A DNA stretch of 24,870 nt from Chalara sp. BL73. Lineage: Eukaryota; Ascomycota; Leotiomycetes; Helotiales. Location: contig CAKJVC010000076.1 in assembly GCA_918026815.1 (NCBI GenBank), forward strand, positions 1 to 24,870, given 5' to 3'. Numbering within the stretch: the first letter of the stretch is position 1; each line of letters opens with the position of its first letter. Shown here piece by piece: positions 20,023 through 24,870 of this stretch. Under the pieces are notes generated by a model. It did not search any database and was not told the DNA's origin. It saw nothing but the letters and a program-made list of their open reading frames with translations. The position numbers were made by a program, and so were the translations under genes.

Positions 20023-21157
20023 ATGGACTACTTCAGCGGGCTGGCTACCAATTTGGAGAATAGTCGATGCGAAAAACTTCAGTCTCCGAGCTACCTGAAT
20101 CTTTGTTTGTCAATGTAAGCTCCCAAATATTCAGAATAACGGACCCAGCTCATCAAAATAAGCTTTATTCTTCTCGGTATCCTTTTTTCCTATCTTCCTC
20201 AGCATTATAGAATCATCGCACGAGGCACTTCGGAAGGCATATCGCCTTACTTCATCCTCCTCGGCACCACATCCGGGACATGCGCCTTCGCAAATATCTT
20301 GGTCCTCCCAGCATCACGCGCAGATGTGGCATGTTGTAAGACAGTCAGCACATTTGAGTGCACTGCTGGGCTTCTAGGAATCGCACAAGTGGGAGTACAG
20401 TGGTCCTGCTTCACCATAATGTAAGTCTCCCTGACTCTAGCTTAAGACTTTCCGGCTTACATGCATGTAGTATGCTTCTTTTCCTCGTCTTCTTTCCGCG
20501 CGAGCAATCCCTACCTACCGATGAGGTCGAGGATGAGGATAAACAATCGTATACATGGCGAACTGCAGTAGTCGTCGCTTTCCTATGCCTTTTCCATGGC
20601 CTCGCCACCATAATTATTAGTGCAACCTTGATCATAAGCCGGCCAAACCACCTCGGAAACTGGGCCAACATCCTGGGTCTTACGGCCACGGCATTAGCTG
20701 CTATACAATATCTTCCGCAGATTTGGATGACATATAAACTTGGTCACGTCGGTAGTCTGAGCATTCCCATGATGCTTATTCAGACCCCAGGAAGCTTTGT
20801 CTGGTCTGCGAGCTTAGCTGCGAGATTGGGCATTGAGGGATGGAGTACATGGGGTGTTTTCTTAGTGACGGGGTGCCTGCAAGGATGTTTGTTGATTATG
20901 GGAATTATTTTTGAGTTGAAGGCTAGACGCCAAATAGAAGAAGATGATAGTGATCCAGTAAGTCGACTATCTTAGAAATAGTAGCCCTAGCTAATCATCT
21001 GCAGCGTGGAACATGTATTGTTGGATATATACCAAGTCCAGGATTGAACGAGGAGACGGACGATGAAGGCGGAACGCTTGTGGAGGATGTAAATGAGAGA
21101 GCGCCGCTGCTCAGTGCAAACTCTAGGAAACCAGCACGAACAGGTGACATATCATAA
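20023..21157 (+). CDS. PQ-loop repeat membrane protein, four exons, 329 aa
   Basis: A seven-helix membrane protein of the PQ-loop family, which includes lysosomal/vacuolar cationic amino-acid and cystine exporters. Exons: 20023-20114, 20163-20420, 20471-20957, 21005-21157; introns of 48, 50 and 47 nt are all GTAAG...AG and phases agree. The first PQ motif is in FSYLPQHYRIIARGTSEGIS (Pro43-Gln44), the second in QYLPQIWMTYKLGHVGSLSI (Pro199-Gln200). Between them is an acidic, variable cytosolic loop (DEVEDEDK). Hydrophobic segments include FILLGILFSYL, VVVAFLCLFHGLATIIISAT and GVFLVTGCLQGCLLIMGIIF. The hydrophilic tail has an ERAPLLS stretch resembling an acidic dileucine sorting signal. No disruption. 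Substrate and compartment are inference from the family. Confidence 0.9.
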
Positions 21158-21545
21158 TCGAACAATAACTTGAATAAGCACAACCAAGAAGAACATTGAA
21201 ACTCTCCATGTTGCGCCGTCACGTGTGAAAGTATTGACATAGCATCTTTAAAGGGAGCCATAACCATTTCCCAAAAATACATCAGGTAAGGCTTCTCATT
21301 TCCTTTGTTTCATGTAAGAGGAAGTAGTAACAAGAGAACTATACCCTCTGCCAGTACACTGCGACTGGCGCAATCAAGATCTGCGACAAAGCATGACTCT
21401 CAATCATTCCCCGAGCACTTCCAGTGACCCATGCTTTAACGGACAGTCCAATAGTAGGATATATGTACTAACCCATAGCTTCCATGCACCCAGAATGGCA
21501 GTGGCAGTGTTCATCATGGACATTTCCCCGCTTGCTTGATACCGC
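21158..21545 (-). other. Possible small coding relic, otherwise spacer
   Basis: On the minus strand an ATG near 21522 begins MSMMNTATAILGAWKLW. Further on, another frame reads GLSVKAWVTGSARGMIESHA then QILIAPVAVYWQR and, after a possible intron, LPDVFLGNGYGSL and a stop. The pieces look somewhat protein-like, but no splice choice joins them in phase, so I do not call a gene. No family recognised. Confidence 0.2.
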
Positions 21546-22206
21546 CTAGTTGTGGGCAATATTGACTGTGGTTGGGGATGCAGATGCGCCTTTTTGACCT
21601 GACTTTGGATTAAAAATAATGGTCAGGATAATATTCATAAGATGAATACCAGCGACCTCTCCAGACTTCTTCCCAACATCGGTGATGCCACCAGCAGGTG
21701 CATTGACTGGCGCTGTGACTTGAGGGTCGGTGGGGAGGTTGTCGCGGGCAGCTGTATACAAAAGGTCAGCCTGCTTTCGGTAATTATGAGAACTATCAGA
21801 AACTCACCAGGTTTTGGAGGAAGAGGGACAGCTGGGACACGAATTGAAACACTACCTGCGCCGCCATGGGGAACTACTCGTCGATATAAGCCTTACCTTT
21901 CCTAGGGATAAGGCATTCATGCCAGGTAGACAAAGCCACGTACCAATCTTAGGGAGGGAAGGAATGTTTGAAGCCCCACGGCCACCATGAAAGCCTGCTC
22001 GTCAACGTCAGCCTTATCTTCCCTCTCACGAATCGTGTTGGCAACAGGACGAGAAAACACGTACCAGGCTTAGAAGGAGTGCGAGTGATTGCGACGCCAA
22101 ACAAGGTATAGACCGGTTTAGTGACAGTAACAGGCGCAGCGAGACCGATGGAGACGAAACGAAGCATCCCGATCGCGAGCGCGAGAAGCATGGTATTGAT
22201 CTCCAT
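21546..22206 (-). CDS. Small secreted protein with repeated exon modules, 154 aa
   Basis: Exons 22206-22065, 21994-21944, 21873-21808 and 21751-21546 are joined by introns of 70, 70 and 56 nt; every junction is phase 1, splitting a Gly or Ala codon. Residues 1 to about 24 (MLLALAIGMLRFVSIGLAA core) form a signal peptide with likely cleavage after GLA or LAA. The mature protein is Gly/Pro/Val-rich, with no Cys. Exon 2 (FHGGRGASNIPSLPKIG) and exon 3 (PHGGAGSVSIRVPAVPLPPK plus PG) are similar. Introns 1 and 2 are equally long, share GTACGTG at the start, and match at 24 of the last 30 bases (AAGGCT...GACGAG). This points to tandem duplication of an exon-intron module. The last exon holds a hydrophobic GIHLMNIILTIIF. 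I recognise no family; function unknown. The gene lies tail-to-tail with the PQ-loop gene. Confidence 0.65.
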
Positions 22207-22680
22207 TTCTGCAAAAAGGGATTCACTGAATTGAAAGGCTCAAGGAGATGCGAGCAATCGTTGAGTAAGATCTGGATGACAAGGTTTGGATACTAGGTCA
22301 ATCGGTTTGTTTCTAACGGTTTAGGCTTAGGCGAGAACGAGGCGGAGGGAGGCGCTAGCAGTGGTTCCAATATGAAAAGACGAACTACGGTGAATTATGC
22401 GCTATTCTGTTTTGGGCTATCATAGTAGTTTAATCCGATACTACTGGTCCGTAACGTCAAAGAAATGAAGTAACTATACGGTGAGCATCCACGCAGTAAG
22501 ATACTTAATTATATGGATGGTAAGAATAAGAACGAGGTTCCAGTCTTCAAAATACCAATGTATATATATTTACTCTAAAGTACTCTTGTTGCTCTGAATT
22601 ATACCATGGCTGGCAGAGTACATGTATACTTGAAAGAAATTCACAAACATGGTCCGAAGGCATGTGTGGCCCATTTACTT
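22207..22680. other. Intergenic, no feature supported
   Basis: Upstream of the small secreted protein gene and downstream of the GMC gene. Contains AT-rich TATATATATTTACTC near 22560. No gene-like frame seen. Confidence 0.45.
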
Positions 22681-22720
22681 TCAATGCCATGAATCTTCCA
22701 AGATCACATCTGTTCCTTTC

Positions 22721-24870
22721 TCAGCGAGCATGAATGTAGCTACGACTGGGAAAGCACCTGGGAACCCGAGGGAACGCGCTTCCATCTACGACTCTGAGAT
22801 TTCGCACACCACGGACACGGAACCTTGAGTCTAGAACAGCCAGAGGATCAGAATCAGGCCCAATAGAGCAAGTACTAGTCGCATGATGTGACCAAGTCTG
22901 CTCCTTGATAGCCTGTTTGACATCACATTTACGGTCTGCATCACAGGGCCAATTCTCGGCGAAGGGTCCGAGAGGAGCTGGAATTGCGTCGTAGATTTTG
23001 CGGGCATAATCAACTGCCTCTGAGAGAGCTTGTAAAACACCTTCGCCTTCGTTAGGTCCTCCCTCGAAGAATCTGAAGTTGATATCGGGTACGTCTCGAG
23101 GATTGCTGGACTTAAGCTTGACGTAGCCTCCACGGCTTTCGGTGCCGAATTTGACCAAGGAAAAGGACCATGTGTTTGGAGTGTCACTTGGAACTTGGTT
23201 GACTGTTTGCATTGGCCAGTAGCCGCGATAAGATCCTGGCATAGCCCAGATGTAGACATCTCGCTCAGTAGCATTGCTGGACTTGAACATAATCGCATCC
23301 AATGGCCCAACTGCGTATGGACCCTTGCCCTGTTCCCAAGCAGCAAGACATGGGTCACCAGGAGCCCCAAAAGTACAAACTGGAGCAACATTGGTAAAGT
23401 CCTTAGCAGCTGTTGCAATTGATCCAAATTCTTGATTGTCCTGAAGGTTGTACCCAACGCCAGGAAGATCCACAACAACTGAAATATTAAATTCAGCAAG
23501 CTCTTCCTTAGGCCCAATACCGCTGAGCTTCAAAATTTGTGGAGTATTGAATGCTCCACCCGACAGAATAACCTCTTTTCTCGCGAACGCCTGCTTTAAA
23601 ATCCCCGACTTGCTTGCATTATAACGGGGGTCGGCAGCATACATACTTTGGCCAACCAGATACTCAACGCCGGTTGCCTTCGGGATTTTGCCTGATTTGT
23701 CGAACAGGACTTTCGTCACAAATGACTGCAAGCTGAGTTTAAGCTTATATTTCTTCTTTCCGTTCTTGTCCACTGCATTGACTGTATTGACAACAGGATC
23801 TCGTGCAGAAGCACGTCGGCCTTGCGTATCTCTGTGGGCAGGAAATCCCCATATGCCAGTTTGCTGGTCCCTCTCGGGACTTGCATTGTTCAGATCGCCT
23901 TGGATATACTCAAATATCTTATCGGGATCTTGTCCTGACTGGCTGGCAACTGTTCTTAACACAGTTTGTGCCTCGGTCTGATTTTTTAGAAGCTCATCGG
24001 TATTAAGAGTGATGTCGAGATAGCCACTGAATCCATGCCCAGGAGTCCCTTTCGGAACATAGGTATTATTCTCTAGCCTGATGAAGTACTCCCGTAATTT
24101 TGAAGAGCTATAGTTGATAAACTTGTTAGAATCTCAATTAGAGCACATTATGATTGAGACTTGCTGACCTCCAAGTTGGATCACCTGTCAATTTCGCAAT
24201 ATAGTCCCAATCGGAATCCGGAGGTATTGGCGCACACATAGCGTTGTGTGTTGAACATCCTCCCAGTGTTCCAGCTATTGGCCATCTAAGTTAGCTCATG
24301 GTTTAGAGAGAATCCCTATAAGCTGAAACCCCAATATTTCAGTGTTACAGCTAGCAGGTCTGCATACTCAGAGACAAGGAGACAAGCGAATGAAACATTC
24401 TCAGGAAAAGCCTTACCTCGAGGATAGTAGACCCCCAATAGTTTTGCTCCTGCTGGTGGATCAGTACCAACATAGAATTGACCCTCAGTTGTCCTCCATG
24501 TTAGATGCTTGTACTTCTTGGTGATGTTGTCATCTGAACTGTACCTATTGCCGAAGTCAATATTTCTGAATTGTTCCACTTAAATGTATGCACAGAATTG
24601 CCGAATTTAAAAAAGTAAATATCGTGTCTAATGTAAAGACATCAATCAGATTCGTCATCTGTTCGATCATCACTTACTTGACAAAGAAGTCCCAGCGCAT
24701 GACGGGATCATTGTTAGGAAAAACCAACCTGCAACGGCTTCGTTCAAATTGGTTCCCTGATCGTCACCAGCTTCGAGGAGAAGAACTGAAGCCCCAGCTT
24801 TTGCTAAATTGGCCGCCAGTGGCCCTCCACCTGGACCTGAGCCTACGACGATGTAGTCATAAGTGTCTGC
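22721..24870 (-). CDS. GMC oxidoreductase (FAD alcohol oxidase type), partial, two frame breaks
   Basis: FAD enzyme of the glucose-methanol-choline family. The gene runs off the right edge; the visible start is DTYDYIVVGSGPGGGPLAAN, the FAD-binding GxGxxG with LLLEAGD after it. Exons: edge-24678, 24544-24417, 24274-24169, 24107-22721; introns of 133, 142 and 61 nt join in phase. Further signatures: NDPVMRWDFFVK, TLGGCSTHNAMC, VILSGGAFNTPQILKLSGIG (GMC signature 2), and the catalytic region TWSHHATSTCSIG followed by FRVRGVRNLRVVDGSAFPRV. Breaks: one base lost near 24729 (between EAVAG and VFPNNDP), and one extra base at about 22759. After the latter the reading ends PRCFPSRSYIHAR instead of the usual PGAFPVV-type tail, which continues in the next frame to a stop at 22681. 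The signal peptide lies outside the window. Substrate unknown. Confidence 0.88.

Noticed and set aside
20995..21282. 95-codon minus-strand frame
   Set aside because: Antisense to the last exon of the PQ-loop gene, whose splicing and phase are consistent.
22831..23517. 228-codon minus-strand frame inside the GMC gene
   Set aside because: Out-of-frame shadow of the GMC last exon; the GMC frame has family signatures throughout.

Overview
This window looks like an accessory, rearranged piece of a filamentous ascomycete (Pezizomycotina) genome. The evidence is short GT-AG introns of 44-170 nt with CTAAC-type branch sites, fungal-specific families (Zn2Cys6 regulator, fungal P450, GMC oxidoreductase, DUF1593 fragment, HET-like fragment), retroelement relics, and nonsense changes of the kind repeat-induced point mutation (RIP) makes. 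The class or genus cannot be told from sequence alone.

Layout. 1-790: a broken minus-strand gene start with a HET-like N-terminus, running off the left edge. 2360-3800: a relic of a retroelement gag/ORF1 with two zinc knuckles, followed by a repeat that recurs inverted at 10.54-10.77 kb. 4.14-5.66 kb (minus) and 5.65-7.04 kb (plus): two head-to-head genes, a Ras-association-domain protein and an aspartate aminotransferase, both missing their 5' ends at the same point; the aminotransferase also has four single-base losses. 7.7-8.15 kb: an unrecognised coding-like relic. 8.75-10.05 kb (minus): a Zn2Cys6 transcription factor with one zinc ligand replaced by Trp and a disrupted C-terminus. 11.1-12.29 kb: an MFS transporter fragment joined in one frame to the C-terminal part of a DUF1593 protein, with four in-frame stops. 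12.93-14.74 kb (minus): an apparently intact six-exon cytochrome P450 (515 aa). 15.1-15.5 kb: an AT-rich island. 16.5-17.85 kb: an Old Yellow Enzyme-type flavin oxidoreductase. 17.9-20.0 kb: retroelement remains, including a probable copia-type solo LTR. 20.02-21.16 kb: an intact four-exon PQ-loop membrane protein (329 aa). 21.55-22.21 kb (minus): a small secreted protein whose exon-intron modules look tandemly duplicated. 22.7 kb to the right edge (minus): a GMC oxidoreductase cut by the window edge, with two frame breaks.

Together, regulator, transporter, P450, flavin ene-reductase, FAD alcohol oxidase and PLP enzyme resemble the parts list of a secondary-metabolite locus, but no backbone synthase is visible and half the parts are broken. 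The safest reading is a decaying accessory region assembled by rearrangement and transposition. Its intact genes are the P450, the PQ-loop protein, probably the flavin oxidoreductase, and the duplicated-module secreted protein. Several breaks are one-base losses in short homopolymers, so uncorrected long-read errors must be excluded before calling those genes dead.
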